This document shows, in pieces, positions 33,095-41,179 of a DNA stretch of 47,843 nt. The stretch comes from an uncultured Chloroflexota bacterium. GTDB lineage: Bacteria > Chloroflexota > Anaerolineae > Anaerolineales > Anaerolineaceae. The translations under genes and the position numbers were made by a program. The notes under the pieces are model-generated. The model was not told the DNA's origin. It saw only the letters and a program-made list of their open reading frames with translations, and ran no database searches. The stretch's first letter is position 1, and every line of letters begins with the position of its first letter. The stretch lies in contig CADBKS010000002.1 in assembly GCA_902795255.1 (NCBI GenBank), positions 1 to 47,843 on the forward strand, read 5' to 3'.

Positions 33095-33954
33095 CCAAAG
33101 CCAATACCCCGATCGGAGGGTATTCGGTAAATCCCTATGTCGGATGTCCGCACGGGTGCAGATACTGCTACGCCTCTTTCATGAAGCGTTTTACCGGACA
33201 TACGGAAGACTGGGGCACCTTTATGGATGTCAAGGACTGGCCCGAGATCAAAAATCCGAAAAAATATGCCGGACAGAAAGTCAATATCGGCACCGTGACG
33301 GATGGTTATAACCCGCTGGAGGAGAAATATAAAAACACGAGAAGGCTGCTGAAAGAGCTGAAAAACAGCGGTGCGGACCTTCTGATCTGCACCAAGTCGG
33401 ACCTTGTCCTCAGGGATATGGACCTGCTGCTGGAAATGAACCGGCATAACCTCCTGACCGTCTCCTGGTCGGTCAATACGCTTGATGAGGAATTCAAAAA
33501 TGATATGGATGCCGCAGTCAGCATTGAGCGCAGACTTTCGGCCATGAAACAGGTCTATGATGCCGGGATCCGTACCGTTTGCTTTATTTCCCCGGTCTTC
33601 CCGGGCATCACCGATATTGAAGCGATTTTCGAGCGGGTGAAAGACCAGTGCGATCTTGTCTGGCTGGAAAACCTGAACCTCCGCGGCGGTTTTAAGGCGA
33701 ACATCATGAATTACATCGCCGAAAAGCATTCGGACCTGCTGCCGTTATATGAAGAGATCTACGATCGGAAGAACCGCGCGTATTTTGAATCTCTCGAGAA
33801 ACAGGCGGAACTGATGGCAAATCGAAACAACTGCCGCTTTGTGGATAACGAAATGCCCTATGAAAGGGTCCCGCAGGGTCATCCGACAATTGTCGACTAT
33901 TTTTATCATGAGGAGATCAGGGGAACCGCCAACAGCGGGAAGAGAAACAAATGA
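33043..33954 (+). CDS. Radical SAM mobile pair protein B
   Basis: The 303-aa protein carries GCPHGCRYCYASF, again CxxxCxxC, with further SplB/radical SAM-like blocks: GTVTDGYNPLEEKYKNTRRLL, LICTKSDLVLRDMDLL and VSWSVNTLD. It is the larger partner in the mobile pair. GGAGG lies 11 nt before the ATG inside the protein A gene. The stop codon lies within the left arm of a long inverted repeat that terminates the cassette. The joint presence of A, B and MarR in strict order suggests that the two radical SAM proteins work together on one substrate, still unknown. Confidence 0.88.
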   Translation: MEMPHIKTGRVETKSIMTKANTPIGGYSVNPYVGCPHGCRYCYASFMKRFTGHTEDWGTFMDVKDWPEIKNPKKYAGQKVNIGTVTDGYNPLEEKYKNTRRLLKELKNSGADLLICTKSDLVLRDMDLLLEMNRHNLLTVSWSVNTLDEEFKNDMDAAVSIERRLSAMKQVYDAGIRTVCFISPVFPGITDIEAIFERVKDQCDLVWLENLNLRGGFKANIMNYIAEKHSDLLPLYEEIYDRKNRAYFESLEKQAELMANRNNCRFVDNEMPYERVPQGHPTIVDYFYHEEIRGTANSGKRNK

Positions 33955-33986
33955 GTCAGATGTACCTGGTACATCTGACTCATTTG
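33948..33986. terminator. 18-bp inverted repeat ending the mobile cassette
   Basis: CAAATGAGTCAGATGTAC (33948-33965) and GTACATCTGACTCATTTG (33969-33986) pair perfectly over a 3-nt loop. The tail TGTTTGCTTTGA is only moderately T-rich. It lies between convergent genes, so it may terminate both, and it may also mark the edge of the inserted cassette. Confidence 0.75.
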
Positions 33987-34008
33987 TGTTTGCTTTGATT
34001 CGGCTGCT

Positions 34009-35622
34009 TTACGGGACGATCAGGCCGGTGGGGTGGTAATCTCCGGGAGCATCATCCGGTCCGTCGGGGAAGATCAGGCCGGTCGGGTGCTTGATGCTGG
34101 TGTAGGTGAAGGACGACCAGGCGTCCGTGACCACGTTCAGGGCGTGCAGCTGGATGTTGTAGGCGCCGGGATCCCAGAACCGGTCGCAGATCCGCCGGGA
34201 TCCGTTCGCGTCATCCCACTGATGGACGGATGAGCCGTCCACGAGGATCTCGACCGCGGAAGCGCCTTTTGTGGACCAGTGGACGGTCACGCAGCTTTCC
34301 GGATAGCCTTCATAGCTGTCGGCGTAGAAGGAGTTGATCGTGATCGGGACGTAGTGCTGTCCGTCTTCAGGGGTGGGTGTCGGATAGACCGGCTGGCTGC
34401 CCGGAACGCGCACTTTCACCCAGATCGTTTCGCCGAAATTGGTCCCCTGCGGGGCGCGCATCTGCCAGTAGCCCTTGTAGGTGGCCGGGTCGTTCGGAGC
34501 GATGAAGTCAACAGCCAGGTCGACGGTCTGGCCCGGGGCGACGTTCACCGGGACCACAATGTCGTTCCCGCTCATCCGGTTGCCGGAGACATAGACGAAG
34601 GAATAGGCCGGGGTCCAGGTGCAGGTCCCGTTGTTGTAGACCCGCCAGATCTTGCGGAAGTGTTCGCCCGGGGAGACCTGATGGCCGTCCGGGATGGTGA
34701 CGTCCGCGGTGAAGGTCATGGAGTTGATGCAGGCTGCCGGAGCGGGGGCGGGCGCCTGGGTCGGGATGACGACGGTCGGAATGACCGGAACGGCGGTGGG
34801 TGCCTGTGTCGGGCGGACGATCTCGGCCTGAGAGGTGTTTGTATAATCCCGGCTGAAGAAGCCTTCGGCGATCTTCTGGGCGGTGCCGTCCTTCAGCATG
34901 TTCAGCAGATGTCCGTTGACCACGTCCGTCAGCGTAGAGCCTTTCCTGAGCCCGAAGGCGTAATTTTCTTCAAGGAACCCCACATAGAAGACCTGATACT
35001 GACCTGTCGGCCGGTACAGGGATTCGTAGATATCCTCATCCAGAACGATCAGGTCCACGTCTTTGCGGTCCAGCGCCTTCATCAGATCTTCGGCATTGGC
35101 GTAGAGGTAAACGTCTTTCGCATTCACGGAGCCGTCGCTGATGAGGTTATCCCGGATCCACTGTTCGAAGCTGGTGGCTTTCTGGACGCCGATCTTCAGC
35201 CCCTTGAAGCTGCTGTGATCCACGGAAGCAGGTTTTGCGAGCGATGAAAGGGCGATGAACTGCGCGTCCCCCCGGTAATAGACCCGGGTGAAATCGATCC
35301 GTTCCTGGCGGCTTGCGGTTTTAGCCATGCCGCGGCCGATGATATCGACCTGGCCGATCTCCAGCGCGTCGAGCAGCCCGTCGAAGGCGATATCGATCGT
35401 CTGGAGTTTGACGCCCATACGGCGGGCGATCTCTTCGAGCAGTGCGACATCGATCCCGGTCAGGCTGTCGTTTTCATCATAAAAGACGAAGGGAACATAT
35501 TCGGGAGCGGTCCCCATGCGCAGGACACCGTTCTGCATCACGTCGGCCAGGTCATCCGCCTGAACCGCGCCGGCTGTCAGGACGGTCAGTAAAACGAGCA
35601 GCAAAATAATACCTTTTTTCAT
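34009..35622 (-). CDS. Exported solute-binding protein (family 3) fused to NBR1-Ig-like domain
   Basis: The 537-aa protein has a signal peptide (MKKGIILLLVLLTVLTAGA, cleaving after VQA), an amino-acid-type SBP_bac_3 domain at about residues 25-265 (GVLRMGTAPEYVPFVF, FDGLLDALEIGQVDIIG, FTRVYYRGDAQFIA, DVDLIVLDE), a Pro/Thr/Ala linker to about 295, an NBR1 next-to-BRCA1 Ig-like domain at about 300-405 (FRKIWRVYNNGTCTWTPAYSF, APNDPATYKGYWQMR) and another Ig-like domain at about 420-515. The tail repeats HPTGLI twice. No permease or ATPase is nearby, so it is probably an orphan sensor or surface ligand-binding protein rather than a transporter part. AAGGAGATATCAG precedes the ATG. Confidence 0.88.
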   Translation of the reverse strand: MKKGIILLLVLLTVLTAGAVQADDLADVMQNGVLRMGTAPEYVPFVFYDENDSLTGIDVALLEEIARRMGVKLQTIDIAFDGLLDALEIGQVDIIGRGMAKTASRQERIDFTRVYYRGDAQFIALSSLAKPASVDHSSFKGLKIGVQKATSFEQWIRDNLISDGSVNAKDVYLYANAEDLMKALDRKDVDLIVLDEDIYESLYRPTGQYQVFYVGFLEENYAFGLRKGSTLTDVVNGHLLNMLKDGTAQKIAEGFFSRDYTNTSQAEIVRPTQAPTAVPVIPTVVIPTQAPAPAPAACINSMTFTADVTIPDGHQVSPGEHFRKIWRVYNNGTCTWTPAYSFVYVSGNRMSGNDIVVPVNVAPGQTVDLAVDFIAPNDPATYKGYWQMRAPQGTNFGETIWVKVRVPGSQPVYPTPTPEDGQHYVPITINSFYADSYEGYPESCVTVHWSTKGASAVEILVDGSSVHQWDDANGSRRICDRFWDPGAYNIQLHALNVVTDAWSSFTYTSIKHPTGLIFPDGPDDAPGDYHPTGLIVP

Positions 35623-35646
35623 CTGATATCTCCTTGCAGGATCATT

Positions 35647-35665
35647 ATAAATAGTTATTATTTAT
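35647..35665 (-). promoter_or_regulatory. A/T-rich inverted repeat at the promoter of the binding protein-Ig fusion
   Basis: ATAAATA (35647-35653) and TATTTAT (35659-35665) are exact inverted repeats. On the minus strand TATAAT overlaps the downstream arm, giving a plausible -10 element about 25 nt before the start codon; the -35 is not recognisable. Confidence 0.5.
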
Positions 35666-35732
35666 GATAAGCGAAAGTGAGCATTTTTGCAAAGGCATAT
35701 CCGGCAGTCTGTTCATCTGCAGGCGGGTCTCG

Positions 35733-36191
35733 TTACGGCTGCCCGGAAAGTCTGACAGCGTCGGGATAGACTTCAATGATCTCGTCCTGGATCAGGTGGA
35801 TGAGGTAGAAGATCTCCAGTGCCATCTCATCGGCGGGGACGTCCAGCGGCATCGGGTAATTATATTTATGATAAAACTGACGTCCTTCACGATAGATGCC
35901 GAAAGCCCCGAGCCGGCATGTCAGGTTCCAGTCCAGCGTCATTTCCTTCAGCGCCTCATATCCGGGACCGATCTCGGGGATCAGCGTGGTGAAGATCTGA
36001 AGGATATTTGCGTCCTCCGTATAAGGGGCTGCCATAAATTCCAGCATGACCATATCGCCTTTTTCCGTTACCGGCAGCAGTGTGCGGAGCGTGATGCCGA
36101 TCTGCGGTTCCTTCCCCTGCAGCGCAGCGGTCTGCAGCCCGATCTGCTTCAAAAGTTTATCCAATTCCGCAAAAAACTGATTGATATCCAT
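35733..36191 (-). CDS. Small cytoplasmic protein of unknown function
   Basis: The 152-aa protein has no signal peptide or membrane segment. It starts MDINQFFAELDKLLKQIGLQ, an amphipathic helix, followed by an alternating beta-rich body (IGITLRTLLPVTEKGDMVMLEF, LTCRLGAFGIYREG) and a final helix. The acidic, small alpha/beta shape recalls YbjN- or CesT-like chaperone folds, but I do not recognise the family. The ATG follows AAGGAG with 6 nt spacing. It lies downstream of the large DUF4157 gene in the same direction with about 140 nt of heptanucleotide repeats between them; a link as chaperone or partner of that protein is only a guess. Confidence 0.7.
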   Translation of the reverse strand: MDINQFFAELDKLLKQIGLQTAALQGKEPQIGITLRTLLPVTEKGDMVMLEFMAAPYTEDANILQIFTTLIPEIGPGYEALKEMTLDWNLTCRLGAFGIYREGRQFYHKYNYPMPLDVPADEMALEIFYLIHLIQDEIIEVYPDAVRLSGQP

Positions 36192-36222
36192 TTGTTCTCC
36201 TTGTAACTGAGGGCTGGTCACC

Positions 36223-36333
36223 GGTCATTCGTCAGCAGTCAATGGTCATTCGTTAACAGTAAGAGCCATCATTAACCAACTGGCAACCAATAACCATAAC
36301 CAATGACCAATAACTAATAACTAATAACTAATT
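36223..36333. repeat. Degenerate heptanucleotide repeat array
   Basis: GGTCATTCGT occurs at 36223 and 36244 (21 = 3 x 7 nt), and from about 36278 to 36333 the sequence runs in 7-nt units of the type CCAATAA, CAATAAC, TAATAAC, TAATAAC. It fills the gap between the small unknown gene and the large DUF4157 gene. Confidence 0.75.
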
Positions 36334-39132
36334 CTACATCATATATTGAGCAAGAAGCTGCTTTGCTCCTTCCTGGTATCGGCCTTTCCTTCTGTGAACA
36401 CCGACAGCGTTGAAGGCATTCTCGGCAATATCCGCGTCTTCATTCCCACTGTTCATCTGGTCCCACATGAAATTGGCGCGCTGCTGGGTCAGATAGGCGT
36501 AGGCCTCATGGCGGGTGCCCTTTTGGAAGCCGTATGCCTTGAGGATGATCTTCCGCACCCGGATCGGGGGCAGATATTTACCATAGGGAACGCTTCTTCT
36601 CACGATGGCGATCTCCCGTTTCCAGTCGATCCCGAGATCCTCGGAGATCACCTGTTCACGCGTCATGCTCTTTTTCTTCTTGTCATAAGCAAAGCGTCCG
36701 AGCGCCAGACCCGCGCTTGCGCCGCCGATGGCGGCGGAAGCGACGGGCATCAGCGGACCGGCCAGTCCTGCAGCGAGCCCTCCGCCAAAAGCGACAAGTC
36801 CCTGTGTGCCCTGTACGGTGCCGCCGGTTCGTTTTCTTTCCTCGACCATTTCCATCTGCCTAAGGATCCGCATCATATGCCTTCGGTCTGCTTCTTTCTG
36901 TTCCGGTGATCTGCCATCTGCCGGCCGGGCTTCTTCCTCATCATCATCCGCGTGTCTGATGACCGGTTCTTCCTCATCCTCTTCCATCGGGTTCGGAACG
37001 TCTTCAGCCGGATCATCCACAGAAACGATCGGTGGCATTTCATCCTCTGCTTCGGGGCCTTCCGCATCCGCGGCCGCGGGGATGCCCGAGTTCATCCTTC
37101 TCTCAAGCTCTCTCTGCTGTTCATGGACCTTGTGGAGATGATATCTGTGGCGGATCCCGCCGCCAAATCCGACAATACTGTTAAAAGCACCGGAGCCCGC
37201 CTGCACGAAGGGTACGAAGTCCAGGGCGGGAGTGACCCCGGAGGCACCGACTGAGGCCAGGAACTTGACACCGCTTGCCCCGGCATCGGCCACCGATGTG
37301 AGCGTTTTGGTACCGGAGGCAACCGCTTCTACAGGATTTGCGCCCTGAGTAACCTTTTTTGCATTATTCACCGTGTCCACGGCGTTGGTCGCGGTCGAAA
37401 TAAGCGCCGCGCCGGTTCCGATCAGGTTTGTCTGAGCGTTGAGGACCGGCTCATGCTTTACAACAAAGTCACGGGAAGAATGTTTTGCACCCAAACCCGT
37501 ATGACGGAGTGCGTCTCTCACACGGTCCCCCTCGGTGATCAGAGAGGAAACACTTTTCCCCGCTCCGAGAAGGTCTGCGGCCTGTTTTGCCTTCCCCATC
37601 GCACCGCCTGTGCTGACCCGGCCCTTATCATGTCCCATACCCTGTTGGACCATGGCGTTGTGCGCTCTGATATAAGCCTGTACCTGCCTGTCGATCAGCG
37701 GATCGTTCTCATCCTCTTCCTCTTCCTCTTCCTCTTCATCATCGTCATCATCGCTGTCCGCGATCGAATCATCATCTTTTTTGGATAATTCATCCGGTTC
37801 TTCCTGCGCGGTTTCTTTGATCACCTGTCCGGATATGTTGAAAGTATCAAAAACAATTGATACGTCGTTGTTTTCCCCTATAACGACCGAAAGCAGTGCC
37901 GGACCCTCGTCTTCGGATCCCTCCTCTTCAGGTCCTCCGATCTGCTGTTCCAGGATCCTCATATCGCCGTCTTCTACGGAAATATCATAAATCTTGTTTT
38001 CCCAGAATATCCGTATTTCATTCTGACCTGTGATCTGGAGCCTTTCATTCTTTTTATCGTCTTCTTCATCAGCTTCGGAACGGTCTTCTTCCGTTGTTTC
38101 GGATCCGGTGGAAGATCCATCGTCTTCTTCATCTGTTATTACGTGTGTCGCCGGGACTTCCGCTTTCGGGACGGCCGGTTCCGGTGCCTCCTCCGGTTCA
38201 CGTTCATTTAGCCAGTCATCAAAAGGTACAGCACCATCGTCATCGTCATTCTCATCAATTTTTAATTTCGCGTTCGGTTCAGCAGCCAGAGGGAGGCCTA
38301 AGACCCCTTCGGATTTTGGTTCTGCGTCTCCCTCAGAGGCCTTTTTCGTTCCGTCATCCTCCGGTTCAGGGGAGACAGCCGCCGCTGTCAGATCCGGACT
38401 TCCTGAAGGGGCTGCAGCTGCTGAAGGCTCTTCATCCAGCAGATGATCATGGGATCTGCGGCGTCTTTTGGCAAATGGACTGTGTCTGTGCAGGAAATTG
38501 CGGAACCGCTGCCATAAACCTAGTTTTACGGGGCGTCCGTGCGCGGCGATATTTCTTTTCTGTTCCTCTTCGGGTTCCGGCGATTCGGACGCTTTTACCT
38601 GATCAACAAGTTTGCCGGCCCAGAATTTCTTTTTCATCTGCACGGCGCCGAAGGAAACGGACTGTGACACATGTCCGGGAACAGCCTGCTGCTGGACCGT
38701 ATGGACCAGCTCATGGGCGGCGACTGACGGATCGAATCCGCCCCTGCCGAAGAAAACGTCGCTTCCCCGGGTGTATGCCCGGGCCCCCAGGGATTCGTTC
38801 CTGTGGATGCTTTCGGAATTTGAATGGAAACGTACGGAAGAGAAGTCAGCGCCCAGCCGGTGCCCCATTTGCTGGCGGACCGAATCCGGGGTCCCGTACC
38901 GGATCCCTGCCGACAGCCTGTCGGCCTCATCCTCCGCTTCGGGGATCTGCCGGTCCGTGAGCATCTCGCGCATGACGCTGTTGGGGGTACCCGGGGGCGG
39001 CGGAAGGGGTGCGGCCGCCAGAAAGCTGTTGGGCAGGCCGAACGCAGCCTGTTCCGGAACGAACTGTTCTTCCGGACGGACATTTTGTTCCCTGCCGGGA
39101 GCCTTCGTCTGTTTTTCACCCTGAACCGCCAT
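36334..39132 (-). CDS. Large DUF4157 protein with acidic linker and Gly-rich segment (eCIS-effector type)
   Basis: The 932-aa protein has no signal peptide. After FGLPNSFLAAAPLPPPPGTP and NSVMREM comes a DUF4157 domain (DEADRLSAG, MGHRLGADFSSVRFHSN, AHELVHTVQQ; HELVH at 140-144). Residues of about 170-490 are disordered and very acidic, with long Glu/Asp runs. A helical, Gly/Ala/Val-rich part follows. Near residue 770-800 a hydrophobic glycine-rich stretch (LVAFGGGLAAGLAGPLMPVA and on) could cross a membrane. The last 120 residues are basic and helical. No catalytic domain is evident. The N-terminus shares the same plan as the protease-type DUF4157 protein at 29901. The ribosome site is weak. 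Confidence 0.8.
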   Translation of the reverse strand: MAVQGEKQTKAPGREQNVRPEEQFVPEQAAFGLPNSFLAAAPLPPPPGTPNSVMREMLTDRQIPEAEDEADRLSAGIRYGTPDSVRQQMGHRLGADFSSVRFHSNSESIHRNESLGARAYTRGSDVFFGRGGFDPSVAAHELVHTVQQQAVPGHVSQSVSFGAVQMKKKFWAGKLVDQVKASESPEPEEEQKRNIAAHGRPVKLGLWQRFRNFLHRHSPFAKRRRRSHDHLLDEEPSAAAAPSGSPDLTAAAVSPEPEDDGTKKASEGDAEPKSEGVLGLPLAAEPNAKLKIDENDDDDGAVPFDDWLNEREPEEAPEPAVPKAEVPATHVITDEEDDGSSTGSETTEEDRSEADEEDDKKNERLQITGQNEIRIFWENKIYDISVEDGDMRILEQQIGGPEEEGSEDEGPALLSVVIGENNDVSIVFDTFNISGQVIKETAQEEPDELSKKDDDSIADSDDDDDEEEEEEEEDENDPLIDRQVQAYIRAHNAMVQQGMGHDKGRVSTGGAMGKAKQAADLLGAGKSVSSLITEGDRVRDALRHTGLGAKHSSRDFVVKHEPVLNAQTNLIGTGAALISTATNAVDTVNNAKKVTQGANPVEAVASGTKTLTSVADAGASGVKFLASVGASGVTPALDFVPFVQAGSGAFNSIVGFGGGIRHRYHLHKVHEQQRELERRMNSGIPAAADAEGPEAEDEMPPIVSVDDPAEDVPNPMEEDEEEPVIRHADDDEEEARPADGRSPEQKEADRRHMMRILRQMEMVEERKRTGGTVQGTQGLVAFGGGLAAGLAGPLMPVASAAIGGASAGLALGRFAYDKKKKSMTREQVISEDLGIDWKREIAIVRRSVPYGKYLPPIRVRKIILKAYGFQKGTRHEAYAYLTQQRANFMWDQMNSGNEDADIAENAFNAVGVHRRKGRYQEGAKQLLAQYMM
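37706..37756 (-). repeat. Trinucleotide low-complexity tract coding poly-Glu/Asp
   Basis: A run of CTT/CCT and CAT triplets on the plus strand encodes an uninterrupted Asp/Glu stretch in the large DUF4157 protein. Such triplet tracts can change length by slippage without breaking the frame. Confidence 0.75.
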
Positions 39133-39232
39133 ACCTGCAAACTGCCCTTCTGTAAAATCAGCCTTTCAGCCAATTCTTCCCGTCAACCCCCGGATCCCGG
39201 AGCAATGTTCTCCGGAGTCCGGCCCTGCCATT

Positions 39233-39262
39233 CCCTGAATCCTGGATCCTGACCCCTGACCC
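39233..39262. repeat. Heptanucleotide tandem repeat
   Basis: CCCTGAA, TCCTGGA, TCCTGAC and CCCTGAC follow in exact 7-nt register, upstream of the large DUF4157 gene and directly beside the stop codon of the RsiV-like gene. Confidence 0.7.
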
Positions 39263-39961
39263 CTATTTATTCCCTATCACAAAATACACCGTACCTCTGG
39301 AAGCCGGCGCGATCTCGGCCCCGTCGAAGCAGATGACCAGTTCACCGTTTTTGTTGTAATACCAGTGGTTCAGGTAACGCACTTGTCCGAGCTGAACATC
39401 CAGCGCGTCGCCTTCCGTCCAGAAATCCGCTCCCGCAAGGTTGGCGTTGTTCATCGACGTGAAGATCTGTTCGCGGACCTTCGTCATCTCCTCAAGAGAA
39501 GTGACCGCGTCCGCATCAAAATCCAGCAGCTTCCCGGTCTTTTTGTCCAGGTTGAAGAATTCATTCTGCTCGCCGGCAGATCCCGCGGCGAAGAAATATG
39601 TCGTCCAGATGACGAAGTGATCCTCATCGTCTGTTACGATCTCCCAGGAATACTTGTATTCGAAATGCGGGCCGTTCCCGTCCGGGTAATTCGCCGCTGC
39701 CATTTCCGTGTTTTGTTTATAATCGGCGATGATCTCGTCCTTTTTGGCGAGAAAATGGGCGTTGAGCAGGATCTCGTCATTTTCATCCGCCATGCCGCTG
39801 ACCCGCGGGACGGAGATATCGATGGCGGCGAAATCCGATTCTTCAGCGAAGCTGAATCCTTCCGTCACTTCAAAGGTGAAGCTGTCCTGTGCGAAAACGT
39901 CAGCTGCCGGAATGGCGGCCAGTACGATAATGATCATGGCGATCAGCATTTTGGTTTTCAT
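39263..39961 (-). CDS. RsiV-like exported protein (DUF3298/DUF4163 type)
   Basis: The 232-aa protein has a signal peptide (MKTKMLIAMIIIVLAAIPAA, cleaving after VFA) followed by a mixed alpha/beta domain resembling the extracellular part of RsiV/PdaC-like proteins: ISVPRVSGMADENDEILLNA, EYKYSWEIVTDDEDHFVIWT, EFFNLDKKTGKLLDF and a C-terminal VQLGQVRYLNHWYYNKNGELVICFDG. Unlike RsiV it has no cytoplasmic sigma-binding segment or membrane anchor, so it may be a secreted sensor or decoy form. It follows the small two-TM gene by 5 nt and belongs to the sigma-factor neighbourhood upstream. Its exact role is unknown. Confidence 0.72.
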   Translation of the reverse strand: MKTKMLIAMIIIVLAAIPAADVFAQDSFTFEVTEGFSFAEESDFAAIDISVPRVSGMADENDEILLNAHFLAKKDEIIADYKQNTEMAAANYPDGNGPHFEYKYSWEIVTDDEDHFVIWTTYFFAAGSAGEQNEFFNLDKKTGKLLDFDADAVTSLEEMTKVREQIFTSMNNANLAGADFWTEGDALDVQLGQVRYLNHWYYNKNGELVICFDGAEIAPASRGTVYFVIGNK

Positions 39962-39966
39962 ATGGT

Positions 39967-40338
39967 TTATTCTCCTTTATTCTCCGGATGGGGATCCGGT
40001 TTTTTCACTTGTTCCGCGCTTCGGTTGGAGCCGCGGGGGTTTCGGGAACGGTCCCTGTATTTGATGCAGAGGACAGTGACCGTGATGCCGGCCATGAAAG
40101 AAAGCACAGCCGCCAGCAGGTAGCCGCCGGCGCTCTCATCCAGCAGCGCCGCGCCGGTGAACACATCGCCCGGATCTTCGGCGGAAGGGCCTGCAAGCCG
40201 CGCGGTCAGGGGAACGAGGACCGCCAGCAGGATGCATGAACACACAGCCGTCAGGAAAAGCATGATCTTTTCCCTCCGGCGCCTGAGTTCTTCTGTCCTT
40301 TGATGCACCGCGGCAGCCCGCTGTTCGGCAGTTCTCAT
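39967..40338 (-). CDS. Small two-TM protein, paralogue of the one at 41793
   Basis: The 123-aa protein has a charged N-terminal cytoplasmic helix (MRTAEQRAAAVHQRTEELRR), a first TM helix, an external loop of about 40 residues with FTGAALLDESAGGY, a second TM helix (LLAAVLSFMAGITVTVLCIKY) and a basic tail. It aligns with the 112-aa protein encoded at 41793-42131: same helix plan, the R-T-x-x-x-R/E start and the ITVTVxC segment. Proteins of this shape commonly sit behind clostridial ECF sigma factors and may act as anti-sigma factors or partners. GAGGG precedes the ATG. It is translated just before the RsiV-like gene. Confidence 0.75.
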   Translation of the reverse strand: MRTAEQRAAAVHQRTEELRRRREKIMLFLTAVCSCILLAVLVPLTARLAGPSAEDPGDVFTGAALLDESAGGYLLAAVLSFMAGITVTVLCIKYRDRSRNPRGSNRSAEQVKKPDPHPENKGE

Positions 40339-40419
40339 TTGCCCTCTTTTATTTGGTGTTCTGATTTAAAAGATACGGAAATGAAAAAAATTCCCACCCC
40401 GTAATCTGCGATTCGCGCA

Positions 40420-40440
40420 GTGAAAGGTGAAAAGTTGATC
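40420..40440 (+). repeat. Heptanucleotide tandem repeat
   Basis: GTGAAAG, GTGAAAA and GTTGATC stand in 7-nt register in the gap between the small two-TM gene and the PrsW gene, followed by a small GC hairpin. The unit resembles that at 31804-31824. Confidence 0.5.
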
Positions 40441-40552
40441 GAGCAGTGCCGCCTTGCGGCGGATCTTTATGGTGTAAATTCCGGAGAGATGGGTTTTGTG
40501 CTGGGGGTGATCGATCAAAAGGCGCGAAGCGTCACCGGTTTAAACGGCTGAC

Positions 40553-41179
40553 TTACCGGCTGCCGACTGCTTTAACCTTCATCTGCAGCAGGATTGCGGT
40601 GAGGAGGGGAATGACGTACCCGATGCGGGCGGCGATCCCTGTCTGTGAGACGAGGATGTTGAAGATCCCGTGATACGTGACCGCCAGGGCCAGCAGACCG
40701 ATCGTTCCGACGGCCCGGAGCCAGAGCCGGTCCCAGAGGTAGAACAAGCCGACAGAGACGATCGCTCCGCAGACAACGTGCATGGCTCCCGTGGCGAAGC
40801 CCCGGATCAGCAGGTGAAGCATGTTGGCGGCCCCGTTAGCCGTCAGGTAGCATACATTTTCAAAGGTGGCAAAGCCGGCCGCGATCATCAGCATACTGCC
40901 GGCCGCGTCTTCGATGCGCGGTTCAAAGACCATCAGGTAAAACAGCAGCGGGAAAAGCTTCAGGATCTCTTCCACCATCGGAGCGATCTCCAGCGATGCC
41001 GAAAGCCGGTCCGCGTGCAGGGCAGCGGCCAGGAAGGTGCTGATATAAGAGGAAAACAGGCAGGCGGTCATCCCCGCCAGAAGGAAGAGGAGCATTCTCC
41101 GGCGGGTGCCCTTCAGGCAGATCACCGCGGTCAGCAGCGGTGCGGTCAGGCAGATGAAGATGTTTTCGATATAATTCAT
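40553..41179 (-). CDS. PrsW-type intramembrane protease
   Basis: The 208-aa membrane protein has about eight hydrophobic segments and the PrsW glutamic-protease motifs: E70-E71 in APMVEEILK, FEN at 106-108 in FATFENVCY, H134 in RGFATGAMHVVCG and H170 in YHGIFN. In Bacillus, PrsW cuts the anti-sigma factor RsiW and so frees an ECF sigma factor. The start ATG at 41179 overlaps the upstream membrane-protein stop by four bases; a longer frame to 41584 is a shadow of that gene. Position at the end of a sigma-factor operon makes it the likely protease that senses or relays the signal; the substrate here could be one of the small two-TM proteins. Confidence 0.87.
   Translation of the reverse strand: MNYIENIFICLTAPLLTAVICLKGTRRRMLLFLLAGMTACLFSSYISTFLAAALHADRLSASLEIAPMVEEILKLFPLLFYLMVFEPRIEDAAGSMLMIAAGFATFENVCYLTANGAANMLHLLIRGFATGAMHVVCGAIVSVGLFYLWDRLWLRAVGTIGLLALAVTYHGIFNILVSQTGIAARIGYVIPLLTAILLQMKVKAVGSR

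Noticed and set aside
36223..36333. CRISPR-like array
   Set aside because: The repeat unit is only 7 nt, degenerate and without spacers, so it is a heptanucleotide tandem array and not a CRISPR.
29901..39132. A complete contractile injection system
   Set aside because: Only two DUF4157 cargo-type proteins are seen; no sheath, tube, baseplate or AAA+ genes are in the window.
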